Shown here: one piece after another, positions 28,547 through 36,285 of the stretch
Layout: each line of letters starts with the position of its first letter
How positions within the stretch are numbered: position 1 is the first letter of the stretch
Source of the DNA: Sulfuricurvum sp.
GTDB lineage: Bacteria; Campylobacterota; Campylobacteria; Campylobacterales; Sulfurimonadaceae
Direction of reading: 5' to 3'
DNA: 37,753 bases
NCBI GenBank assembly: GCA_020721585.1
Contig: DYMK01000016.1
Span: 1-37,753, forward strand
Made by a program: the position numbers and the translations under genes
Notes under the pieces: generated by a model
Databases searched by the model: none
Told to the model about the DNA's origin: nothing
Seen by the model: only the letters and a program-made list of their open reading frames with translations

Positions 28547-29376
28547 TACCGCGCTATCCTTAATGTAAATCCCCGATCAAACGAGGCTAAATCTTGATAA
28601 AATTCCAAAGATTGTACCGCAAAAGGTTTGAGATATTCCTGCACTTTGGTGCGTTGATCGTATCCCATCTCACACACAAAAAGAGCAATAGCACGACGCA
28701 GTGCCTCATCCAATAAACGACGGATAATTTCATCCCCAACATCCCCCCCAAAAAGGGCATTTTGGGGTTCATACGCAAGGTTGGAGTCTAAGGGGAAATC
28801 ATTGGCAATATAGGGGGGATTGGAGACCAAAAGGTCGATGGATTCACTCACACACGAGAGCAAATCCCCCTCTCGAAGTTCGATACGGTCACTCAACCCA
28901 AACGCGTGAATATTACGGCGTGCCACAGCAAGGGCGGGAGGTGAAATATCCACGGCGATAAAACGGGCATGGGGAAGGTGTAAGGCAAGGATAATCGAGA
29001 TGATACCACTACCAGTGCCTACCTCCACAACGGTCATTGTTTGGGTATGATCCACTCGTGAGAGCACTTCATCGATAAGATGTTCGGTTTCGGGACGGGG
29101 GATTAATGCCCCCTCGTCGATGTAAAACGTGTGGGAATAAAAGCTTACCTGCTGCGTAAGGTATTCAAGTGGGACATTGCGACTACGCTTTTCAATCCAT
29201 GCAATAAGGGTAGGATCGGTATCGTCGATGAGGGTCTCTTGGTGGGTAATCACGTAGAGTTGGTCTTTATTAAGGTACGCCATAAGGAGGAGCTGCGCCT
29301 CACGACGGGGAGAATCGACTACCCCCTCTAATCGTTTGGCAATGGCGGTATGAACGGACGCTAATCGTTGGGGCAT
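28546..29376 (-). CDS. prmC: Peptide chain release factor N5-glutamine methyltransferase
   Basis: 276 residues, normal length. Methylates the GGQ glutamine of RF1 and RF2. A helical N-terminal domain (~1-75) is followed by a Rossmann methyltransferase: VVEVGTGSGIISIILA (SAM-binding motif I, ~116-131) and the NPPYIAND catalytic motif near 184-191. It starts 16 bp inside the M48 protease gene. Its stop shares a base with the ParB-AAA start, so the defence-like module is translated directly after it. Confidence 0.94.
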   Translation of the reverse strand: MPQRLASVHTAIAKRLEGVVDSPRREAQLLLMAYLNKDQLYVITHQETLIDDTDPTLIAWIEKRSRNVPLEYLTQQVSFYSHTFYIDEGALIPRPETEHLIDEVLSRVDHTQTMTVVEVGTGSGIISIILALHLPHARFIAVDISPPALAVARRNIHAFGLSDRIELREGDLLSCVSESIDLLVSNPPYIANDFPLDSNLAYEPQNALFGGDVGDEIIRRLLDEALRRAIALFVCEMGYDQRTKVQEYLKPFAVQSLEFYQDLASFDRGFTLRIAR

Positions 29377-30605
29377 GGATCCTCATAACCCGTAGTCGTT
29401 TGCACTGCAATGACCGCACCCAAGGCTTGAAGCCGCTCCACGACAGGAGGATGCGTCGTATACAAAAATCGGTATAACGGATGGGAAAGGGGGAAACTTT
29501 TGTTCTCGCTCACCAGTTTTTTGAGGGCATTAACCAAATGTTCTGCACCCCCTAGGGAAGCTCCTGTTTTATCGGCCTCATATTCATTGTGACGACTCAT
29601 CATCCCCATGAGAGGCATCACCACAAAACTCACCAAGGGAAGGGTCAAGATAAACAGCATCATCAACACATGAGGAGAGGGGGCAACCCCCAATTCTAAA
29701 AATAAACCTTGCGGAAGATTCCCAAAAAAGGCAAACATCCCCAACAACATTCCCCCCACCATCGCGATGTTTTTGTACAAATCCCCATGGGCGAAGTGTC
29801 CTAACTCATGTCCCAATACCGCTACGAGTTCTTGGGGGGATAATTTTGCAATCAACGTATCAAACAAAATAACCCGTTTGGTTTTCCCCAATCCCCCGAA
29901 ATAGGCATTGAGCCGTGCATCCCGTTTACTGGCATCACTCACAAAAATACCGCTACTGACAAACCCTGTTTTGGTCATCAGTTCTTCGATTTTTTCCCGA
30001 AGTTCCCCTTGCTCTAGGGGGGTTACGGTGTCAAAAAACAGCGCACGAATCGTCGGAAAAAACATATTAAGTCCCACAACAATCGCAAAAATAAAGGAAA
30101 AACTCCACAACCACCACAACGTACTGGAGGTGATGATCCACGACACTCCCGCGATAATGAGACCGCCTACGACGATCATCAAAAGGGTACTAATGAGGGT
30201 ATCTTTGATAAATTGCCCCAGTGAAGAGCGATTAAAGCCATACTGCGCATCAATTTTGAATTTAGCGATCCACCCAAAAGGGAGCATCACCACCGAATGA
30301 AACAGTAATAATCCCAACACAGCGACAATGGATTGGGTCATCATTGAGTATCCCATAAGGGTTTGATCGACCCAATAGACCAAGCCCATCATCCACACCA
30401 AAAAGAGACCGTACTCCACACACACTTCCAGCATCGAGAGTTTCTCTTTGGCAACGGCATACGAAGCGGCATCCCGATACGCCGAATCACTCATTAAAAC
30501 GGCACCTTGGGTCTTAACGCGATTGATAAACCCAATTTGCATCACACTGGCATACAATCGGATGAGGAGATAGAGGGTGTAGACCCCAATAAGTAGTGCC
30601 ACCAT
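29361..30605 (-). CDS. M48-family membrane zinc metalloprotease (Ste24/CAAX protease-like)
   Basis: 414 residues, about seven membrane segments. HELGH zinc motif at 266-270 (VAVLGHELGHFAHGDL); a third ligand glutamate lies in NEYEADKTGA (~345). The block SKRDARLNAYFGGLGKTKRVILFDTLI (227-252) resembles the corresponding part of Ste24-type proteases more than HtpX. Bacterial members are thought to degrade membrane proteins; no isoprenylated substrate is expected. It overlaps prmC by 16 bp and follows the small membrane protein by a TAATG overlap. Confidence 0.88.
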   Translation of the reverse strand: MVALLIGVYTLYLLIRLYASVMQIGFINRVKTQGAVLMSDSAYRDAASYAVAKEKLSMLEVCVEYGLFLVWMMGLVYWVDQTLMGYSMMTQSIVAVLGLLLFHSVVMLPFGWIAKFKIDAQYGFNRSSLGQFIKDTLISTLLMIVVGGLIIAGVSWIITSSTLWWLWSFSFIFAIVVGLNMFFPTIRALFFDTVTPLEQGELREKIEELMTKTGFVSSGIFVSDASKRDARLNAYFGGLGKTKRVILFDTLIAKLSPQELVAVLGHELGHFAHGDLYKNIAMVGGMLLGMFAFFGNLPQGLFLELGVAPSPHVLMMLFILTLPLVSFVVMPLMGMMSRHNEYEADKTGASLGGAEHLVNALKKLVSENKSFPLSHPLYRFLYTTHPPVVERLQALGAVIAVQTTTGYEDPCPND

Positions 30606-30805
30606 TATTTCAAAGGAACTTTGGCAATGGAATCACCAGTGGGAAGAGAATCTGAAACATTCCCATAATAGATCTTAGCCCCTGCTAACACCGCACCAAG
30701 CAATAATCCCACAAGGATAACGATCCAAACAACCTTTTTTTTGTCCCCTTTTAGGGTATCGTAATCCTCAATGGAATGTAACGTGGGTTCAGTCTCTTTT
30801 TTCAT
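30605..30805 (-). CDS. Small single-pass membrane protein
   Basis: 66 residues: an acidic N-terminus, a basic patch (KGDKKK, 19-24), one transmembrane helix (~25-46, VVWIVILVGLLLGAVLAG), and a short polar tail outside. ATG with an excellent AAGGAG seven bases upstream, and coupled to the M48 protease (TAATG). Unrecognised; possibly an accessory subunit of the protease, by position only. Confidence 0.65.
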   Translation of the reverse strand: MKKETEPTLHSIEDYDTLKGDKKKVVWIVILVGLLLGAVLAGAKIYYGNVSDSLPTGDSIAKVPLK

Positions 30806-30866
30806 GGTCTCTCCTTGTACTGTTATAGGGTAAGAATGGTAGCCATATTACCCCATAAACGGTTAA

Positions 30867-30884
30867 CACATTACCCCTAATGTG
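30867..30884. promoter_or_regulatory. Perfect inverted repeat in the mscL/small-membrane-gene gap
   Basis: CACATTA-CCCC-TAATGTG: 7-bp arms around a 4-bp centre, 62 bp before the start of the small membrane protein gene. No T-run follows on the minus strand, so it looks more like an operator or RNA hairpin than a terminator. Confidence 0.4.
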
Positions 30885-30922
30885 ACGCTTTAAGGTTATT
30901 TATTTGCTTTTTTAACCGTCAG

Positions 30923-31360
30923 TTAGTCTTGGTGTTGCGCACCTTGGCAATAAGGGCAGACTTTGGCACTTAAGGGGATCGCCATTCCACATTCAGGACA
31001 CACTTTGGTCGTAACGGGTGCAACAGGTTGGGCATGACGTATTTTGTTATACCCTTTGACCATCAAAAAGACGACAAACCCTAAAATAACAAATGAGACC
31101 GTATCATTTAAAAATGCCCCGTATTTAATCGCGGGTGCGCTGGCGGCTTCAAGCTCTTTTAATGATGCGTATTCTTTCCCATCCAAGGCGATAAACAACG
31201 ACGCAAAATCAACTTTGCCCATCAACAATCCAATGGGAGGCATAATGACATTTGCCACCAACGATTTGACCAACGTCGCAAACGCTGCCCCAAAAATAAA
31301 CCCGACTGCCATATCAATGACATTGCCACCGATCAAAAATTTCTTGAATTCCGCGAACAT
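30923..31360 (-). CDS. mscL: Large-conductance mechanosensitive channel with C-terminal zinc ribbon
   Basis: 145 residues from the ATG at 31360 (AAAGGAG upstream); the longer frame to 31441 lacks a ribosome site. The N-terminus FAEFKKFLIGGNVIDMAVGFIFGAAF is classical MscL with TM1. TM2 is NDTVSFVILGFVVFLMVKGYNKI (~83-105). Channel opens on hypo-osmotic shock. Unusually, the C-terminal helix region ends in CPECGMAIPLSAKVCPYC, a double CxxC zinc ribbon (~122-139), where E. coli MscL has a charged helix. Promoter not evident. Confidence 0.94.
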   Translation of the reverse strand: MFAEFKKFLIGGNVIDMAVGFIFGAAFATLVKSLVANVIMPPIGLLMGKVDFASLFIALDGKEYASLKELEAASAPAIKYGAFLNDTVSFVILGFVVFLMVKGYNKIRHAQPVAPVTTKVCPECGMAIPLSAKVCPYCQGAQHQD

Positions 31361-31455
31361 ATAAACTCCTTTGGGCATTAATGTGTGTAACACTGTTTGC
31401 GTCATTTTACCCAAAAAAATCCTCAAGCGGCGTAATTCCATGCTACACTATCGCC

Positions 31456-31890
31456 ATGAAAAAAGAACTTACCCCCTTTTGGGAAACAAAAAAACTCAGT
31501 GAACTTAGCCATGAAGAGTGGGAAGCGTTGTGTGATGGATGCGGTTTGTGCTGTTTGCACCGTCTCCAAGATGAAGAGGATGACGATGCCCCCATTTTGA
31601 CCACGCGGGTCGTGTGTCGTAATTATGATCTCCAAAATTGCCAATGCGCCAATTACGCACAGCGTCATACCATCGTCCCCGAATGCACCCCCCTTACCCC
31701 CAAAAGGACGGGGGAATTTCACTGGCTCCCCCAAACGTGCGCCTATCGATTGATCCATGCAAGGCTTCCGCTCCCCTCATGGCATCCACTCATCAGTGGT
31801 ACCCAAGCAAGTGTTGTTCCGCATGGGATTATCCCCCTTGATCCTGTACTGGAAACAGAGGATATTGATTTGGAAGAGTATCTTCTCTAA
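31456..31890 (+). CDS. YcgN/UPF0260-like CxxCxxCC metal-binding protein
   Basis: 144 residues from the ATG at 31456. Near the N-terminus CDGCGLCC (residues ~28-35) is the CxxCxxCC cluster-binding motif; further cysteines lie in the NCQCANY and PECTPL segments. Full-length match to the UPF0260/YcgN family, thought to bind iron-sulfur or zinc; function unknown. There is no ribosome site; an extended -10 (TGCTACACT, -10 at 31443-31448) ends 7 bp before the ATG, so the transcript may be leaderless. Confidence 0.85.
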   Translation: MKKELTPFWETKKLSELSHEEWEALCDGCGLCCLHRLQDEEDDDAPILTTRVVCRNYDLQNCQCANYAQRHTIVPECTPLTPKRTGEFHWLPQTCAYRLIHARLPLPSWHPLISGTQASVVPHGIIPLDPVLETEDIDLEEYLL

Positions 31891-31928
31891 AATCACTTTA
31901 CACATAATACCTTTAAAGGAGTAGTACC

Positions 31929-32483
31929 ATGCCACACGTTGTTTTAATCCCCATTGCTCAAGGCTTTGAAGAGATTGAGGCGATCACCCTTATCGATGTT
32001 TTGCGTCGCGGAGCCATTGAAGTGATTGTTGCCTCGTTAAACGAAACCCTTTTGGTGGAAGGGGCGCATGGTGTGGTGATTGGCTGTGACCGTTGCATAG
32101 AGGGTCTCACCACCGATGAGCTGGATATGATCCTCCTTCCCGGTGGATGGGGCGGGACGATGGCACTCATCGATCATCCCACCGTCCAATCCCTTCTCAC
32201 AAAAATGGACGCTGAGGGTAAAAACATCGGTGCTATTTGTGCCGCCCCCTTGGCACTTTATCGCGCGGGGGTACTCAAAGAGGGGTATACGTGTTATCCT
32301 GGCATTCAGAACGATATTAGTATAGAAGGGTTTAGGGGAGAGAGTCAATCCGTGGTCGAAAGTGGCAACATTATGACTTCTCGTGGCCCTTCTACCGCGA
32401 TGGAATTTGCCCTAGCCATTGTCAAAAAACTTGCAGGAGAGGCGATGTATACCTCACTGTGTAGCGACTTGCTAGTCGTTTAA
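31929..32483 (+). CDS. DJ-1/PfpI superfamily protein (YajL/ThiJ-like)
   Basis: 184 residues, usual DJ-1 size. Nucleophile elbow GAICAAP with the conserved cysteine at ~103, and the partner glutamate in QGFEEIEA near residue 16. YajL-like proteins protect against oxidative or electrophile stress; deglycase activity is disputed. ATG start with AAAGGAG eight bases upstream, 38 bp after the YcgN-like gene. Confidence 0.9.
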   Translation: MPHVVLIPIAQGFEEIEAITLIDVLRRGAIEVIVASLNETLLVEGAHGVVIGCDRCIEGLTTDELDMILLPGGWGGTMALIDHPTVQSLLTKMDAEGKNIGAICAAPLALYRAGVLKEGYTCYPGIQNDISIEGFRGESQSVVESGNIMTSRGPSTAMEFALAIVKKLAGEAMYTSLCSDLLVV

Positions 32484-32546
32484 TCGGTTTATTTTTGATT
32501 CCAAAGGGTGCTTTTTTAATGGGTAAGGATTTTGCGGGTTTTTTAA

Positions 32547-32628
32547 CATAGGTTTGAACCTATGGGTAAATTTATTGTTTTTTTACTCATAGGTTGTATG
32601 CTATGTGTAAATTTTGCTATTTTTTACC
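32547..32628. repeat. Two abutting 41-bp imperfect tandem repeats with palindromic core
   Basis: Units at 32547-32587 and 32588-32628 match at 30 of 41 positions. Each begins CATAGGTT, has CTATG at positions 14-18 and GTAAATTT, and ends in a T-run followed by AC. In unit 1 the first 18 bp are a palindrome (CATAGGTTTGAACCTATG); in unit 2 the centre has drifted. They fill the gap between the convergent DJ-1 gene and fic, ending at the fic stop codon. Confidence 0.7.
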
Positions 32629-32648
32629 TATATCCCTTTGCGTAATAT
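32627..32648. repeat. 22-bp direct repeat, copy 1 (end of fic)
   Basis: Identical to 34433-34454; begins CCTATATCC and ends GCGTAATAT. This copy encodes the last residues (ILRKGI) and stop of fic. A T-run precedes both copies. Confidence 0.8.
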
Positions 32649-33695
32649 CTCAAATAACTCAATATTAATAAAAAACTTACTGTTCTTGATTTGAATATTT
32701 TTTAAAATTCCCATAGTTTCGAGTTCATTGAGATATTTTGAAGCCGTTTTTCTCGTAATACCTAATCTATCCACCAAAAACTCTATCTTCGTATACGGAT
32801 ACATAAATAGCACCTCAACCAAATCTTTGCTGTAAATCTTCGGCAGTTGCACAGATATTTTATCTTGCGTAGCAATCATCAAATCATTGATGCCATTTAT
32901 AAGGTCAATCGTCTCAATCGATGTTTGCTCCACACCATCGAGCATATACAAAATCCACTCTTCCCAATTATCTTTGGTTCTAACCTCTTGAAGAAGTCTA
33001 TAATAATCCGCCTTATGAGTGATAATATAGCGGCTCAGATAGAGGATAGGGATATCAAGTAAATCTTTTAAGATCAGATACAAGATGTTGATAATCCGCC
33101 CCGTTCGCCCGTTTCCATCATAAAACGGATGGATAGACTCAAACTGATAGTGGATAATCGCCATATTGATAAGATCGTCTATCTCGTTGGGTTCATTGAT
33201 ATACGTTTCGAGATTATCCAAAAGTGCCTGTATAACCTCATACTCTTGCGGTGGCGTAAAAACGACCTCTCCCGTTTGTACATTTTTCAAAATCGTACCG
33301 CTTTGACGGCGCACACCTGCATTGTTTTGTTCTAAAACCTGCTGAATCTCTATGATGTATTTTTTGAGCAACAGACGATTATCTTGTACGAGAGAAAAAC
33401 CTCTTAGCAGTGCTTCTCGATAGTTTTGTACCTCTTTAGCTTCATTGGTGACACTGGAAATATCCAATCCCGCTCTGTAGAGTTCATCATGCGTCGTAAT
33501 GATGTTTTCGATCTCGGAGCTGTCTTTTGCCTCTTGAAGTACCAAAGAGTTGATGAGGATTGCACTGTTTGGGATAATCTTCGCCACACCGTTCAGACGT
33601 GCCAAAGCACGGTTGGCACTGATCGATTTTTTGAGGATTTTTGTGGTTTCTATCTCTCTTTGGAGGGGTAGGGTTTTGAGAGCAGTTGAGGTCAT
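32628..33695 (-). CDS. fic: Class II Fic-domain AMP-transferase with C-terminal winged helix
   Basis: 355 residues. Active-site motif HPFYDGNGRTGR at 189-200, fully intact (HPFx[D/E]GNGRxxR). An N-terminal inhibitory helix with SSEIEN at 59-64 fits the (S/T)xxxE(G/N) class II motif, so activity is probably held off by its own glutamate. Residues ~300-330 (IEFLVDRLGITRKTASKYLNEL) form a winged-helix DNA-binding domain. By family it transfers AMP from ATP to a protein hydroxyl; the target is unknown. It overlaps hepT by 4 bp (ATGA), making it the third gene of a mntA-hepT-fic operon. Confidence 0.9.
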   Translation of the reverse strand: MTSTALKTLPLQREIETTKILKKSISANRALARLNGVAKIIPNSAILINSLVLQEAKDSSEIENIITTHDELYRAGLDISSVTNEAKEVQNYREALLRGFSLVQDNRLLLKKYIIEIQQVLEQNNAGVRRQSGTILKNVQTGEVVFTPPQEYEVIQALLDNLETYINEPNEIDDLINMAIIHYQFESIHPFYDGNGRTGRIINILYLILKDLLDIPILYLSRYIITHKADYYRLLQEVRTKDNWEEWILYMLDGVEQTSIETIDLINGINDLMIATQDKISVQLPKIYSKDLVEVLFMYPYTKIEFLVDRLGITRKTASKYLNELETMGILKNIQIKNSKFFINIELFEILRKGI

Positions 33696-34126
33696 TGTAT
33701 TTCTAAAGCTAACTGATTTAAAAAAGTGAGTACATTTTTATTGCTAAAATTTTCTTTTTTTGATGCATTAATCGCTTCTAAAACACCTATATTTTGTAGT
33801 TTTGAGAGTTCTAAAAGATCATCATAATAGAGTGGAAGTTTATTCTTTATCACATCAAAAACGATATTTTCATCGATCCCAAAATACCCATGGATAATTT
33901 GATTTCTAAAATCTACAATTCGTCTGTATGTCGGATCAATCTGATTGGCTTTCAGGAGATAATTTGTCGCTTCACCGATTATCTCCAACTCTCGGATAGC
34001 ACCATCCCATTCCAATTCACTATCGAGAAAATCTTGCGCATTTTCAAACGTATGGGTATATCTCTCAATTTTATTCATAGCGATAAAAATATCGACAACA
34101 TAGAACGAATGATCTCTATCGGACAT
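33692..34126 (-). CDS. hepT: HepT-like HEPN ribonuclease toxin
   Basis: 144 residues from the ATG at 34126, with GAGG six bases upstream; a GTG four codons earlier lacks this spacing. The HEPN motif RNQIIHGY at 74-81 gives R74, H79 and Y81, the Rx4HxY motif whose tyrosine is the known AMPylation site in HepT-MntA pairs. Family: RNase toxin. The last ~40 residues extend past the usual HEPN end. It starts 11 bp inside mntA and overlaps fic by 4 bp. Confidence 0.88.
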   Translation of the reverse strand: MSDRDHSFYVVDIFIAMNKIERYTHTFENAQDFLDSELEWDGAIRELEIIGEATNYLLKANQIDPTYRRIVDFRNQIIHGYFGIDENIVFDVIKNKLPLYYDDLLELSKLQNIGVLEAINASKKENFSNKNVLTFLNQLALEIQ

Positions 34127-34403
34127 ATTCCACCTCACTAAAAATCTTCTCTTTTAGATGCTCTCTTACTGTCCCGATCAACCCCAAATCTACCTTTTTT
34201 TGTAAACTGCTCTCTAAAAACTCTTTGAGATCATAGTAGTTATCAAAACTTGAGGGCATATCGACCAAAATATCAATATCGCTCTCATCCGTTTCCAATC
34301 CCTTGACATAACTGCCAAAAAGCCCGATTTGTTTGACCTGATATTTGGTTTCTATCATCTCTTTATTTTGTTTCAAAAAATTGATTATCAAAGTTTTATT
34401 CAT
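34116..34403 (-). CDS. mntA: MntA-like minimal nucleotidyltransferase antitoxin
   Basis: 95 residues from the ATG at 34403 (AAAAGGG upstream); a TTG five codons earlier is unlikely. The MNT motif GLFGSYVKGLETDESDIDIL (27-46) has GS at 30-31 and the catalytic D42 and D44, so it looks active. In studied pairs MntA blocks HepT by adding AMP to its HxY tyrosine. First gene of the operon; a copy of the 22-bp repeat lies 30 bp upstream. Confidence 0.88.
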   Translation of the reverse strand: MNKTLIINFLKQNKEMIETKYQVKQIGLFGSYVKGLETDESDIDILVDMPSSFDNYYDLKEFLESSLQKKVDLGLIGTVREHLKEKIFSEVEYVR

Positions 34404-34432
34404 TGGTGCCCTTTTCAAGCGATTTCATTTTT

Positions 34433-34454
34433 CCTATATCCCTTTGCGTAATAT
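34433..34454. repeat. 22-bp direct repeat, copy 2 (upstream of mntA)
   Basis: Identical to 32627-32648, in the same orientation 1.8 kb away. The pair brackets mntA-hepT-fic. Here the sequence is non-coding and lies close to where the mntA promoter should be. Confidence 0.8.
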
Positions 34455-34514
34455 ACCGGTTTTTTTGAAAGGGTAGAGGTTTTGGGATAAATGGGATCAT
34501 ATTTTATTCTTTAT

Positions 34515-35042
34515 TTATATTCGCTTCAATATTTCATCAGCCAGCAATGAAGCTCTTTTTTCTAAAAACAGATCATAATCATTTTCAAATATACCAAAAT
34601 CACTTAAATGGATGAAATGTGATTTTAAAGTTTCTTCTAAATCCAAGTTTTCTTTTTGAAAATCGCTAATATATTTTTTAGGTTCTTTGTCTTGAATAAC
34701 CCTTTTATTCAAATAATCATCAACCAACGTCATATTAGCTAAAGCATTGGCATACTCATCATTTTTACTTCTTTTTAAATAAGCTTTAGGGAAAAAGTGG
34801 TGATAGTTTTTTGAAGTTGACACACTTAAATAAGAGTTATCTAATCTTACTTTAGAATTATCATTAAATTTCTTAGGATCTGCATAAGCCATAATGCACA
34901 GTACAGCCTTATCAAAAGCATTTGAAGCTGAAAAATTTTGTTTTAGTGTATCAATAAAATATTCTTTTGCTTTATATAGTACCCCAAGAAAACAGACAGT
35001 AAAAAATAATGTGTTATTCCTAAATGGGCTAGAATTAGCCAA
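34515..35042 (-). pseudogene. C-terminal remnant of a GmrSD-like DUF262/DUF1524 protein
   Basis: About 175 residues corresponding to the C-terminal HNH-like (DUF1524) half: NYHHFFPKAYL (79-89) with the HxxP metal/catalytic motif, then ALANMTLVDDYLNKRVIQDKEPKKYI. Whole proteins of this type carry an N-terminal DUF262 (ParB-like) NTPase/nuclease and restrict modified phage DNA (type IV restriction, GmrSD). Here the N-terminal ~400 residues are missing and the gene runs into the first IS3 element. The first start codon in frame is TTG at 35042 with no ribosome site. The frame stays open into the IS left end, so the exact break (35043-35099) is uncertain. Confidence 0.7.
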
Positions 35043-35045
35043 TAA

Positions 35046-36285
35046 TGTTCCTAAGATGGGATTTTTTGATTCCCATAAAGAGCTAAAAAAGGGGTAAAGA
35101 TGAGTAAAAAACGAACCGTATATACGACTGAATTTAAAACCAAGCTGGTGCTAGAAGTGCTCAAAGGTGATCAAACCATCAATGAGATTGCAAGCGTTTA
35201 CAATGTTATACCCAAAAACCTTATCAACTGGAAGACTACTTTTTTAGCGAATGCCCAAATGGCAATGGAACCCTCAAAGGCAGTTAAAGAATATAAAGAT
35301 GAAATAGCCAAAAAAGAGCAGGAGATTGAAGTACTTCAAAAAACAGTGGGCAAAATTACGGTAGAGCGAGACTGGCTTGAGGGAAAGCTCGTAAGCTTGG
35401 GCTCATCTGATCGTGCAAATTTGATTGAGCCCAAGCGTGCAACATTATCCCTTTCACGTCAATGTGAACTCCTAAAAGTTAACCGAAGTCGTTGGTATTA
35501 TGCACCAAAACCAAATGAGAAAAAAGAGCTGATTATGAAACACTTACAGGTGATCCATTCTCTACCGTATCTCTCTATGTACGGCTCCTTGAAAGTCCAC
35601 CAACAGCTACGGGAGGATGGTTTTACTATCAGTGTTAACAGTGTTGCAAAGTATCGCAAGGAACTGGGTTTAAAGGCTGTTTTGGCAGTTAAAACTATCA
35701 ATACAAGTAACCCAATCCAAGAACATCCCAAGCATAGCTACAAACTCAGAGGGCTTGCGATCACCCACGCGAATCATGTGTGGAGTACCGACATCACCTA
35801 CGTCAAAATCAAAGGAGGATTTGTCTATTTGGCTGCGGTTATTGATTGGTATTCCAAAGCCATTTTATCCTTTAGAGTTTCCAATACGATGGATCAAACA
35901 CTGACCATGGATGTCTTAAATGATGCCCTAAGGCTCTATGGAAAACCTCAAATAGTTAACACCGATCAAGGTTCTCAATACACTAGCCACGCGCATACTG
36001 GAAGATTACTAGAGTGTGGGATTGAAATATCAATGGACGGAAAAGGGAGAGCTACGGATAATATTTGTATTGAAAGATTTTGGAGAAGTGCTAAATGTGA
36101 GCGAATTTACCTCAATGAATACAACACCATCAAGGAGCTGAAAGAAGATGTAAAAGACTATATCCATTTTTACAATCATAAACGATTTCACCAAAGCTTA
36201 GGGTATAAAAAACCAATAGCAGTTTACTCTGATAGTGTGAAAACAAACAATGAGTACTACGGTAACTTGACTCTATGTGTATCGT
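35046..36285 (+). mobile_element. IS3-family element 1 (ends approximate)
   Basis: One transposase gene. The left end is guessed at TGTTCCTAAGATGGG (35046), which resembles the TG-NYCC start of the second element's terminal repeat. The right end is not separable: the terminal repeat of the second element begins inside this transposase's stop codon. It cuts the GmrSD-like gene. Confidence 0.5.

Noticed and set aside
32547-32628. Tandem repeats as a CRISPR array or a Rho-independent terminator
   Set aside because: Only two abutting units with no spacers, and the palindrome has a 2-bp centre, too small for an RNA loop.
34396-34500. 34-codon open frame across the second 22-bp repeat
   Set aside because: No ribosome site, no recognisable sequence, and it overlaps the mntA start; probably chance.
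34991-35010. GACAGTAAAA followed by ATAATG, resembling parts of the IS3 inverted repeat, as a possible left end of element 1
   Set aside because: The two blocks are in the wrong order relative to the defined repeat and lie within the conserved GmrSD-like coding stretch.
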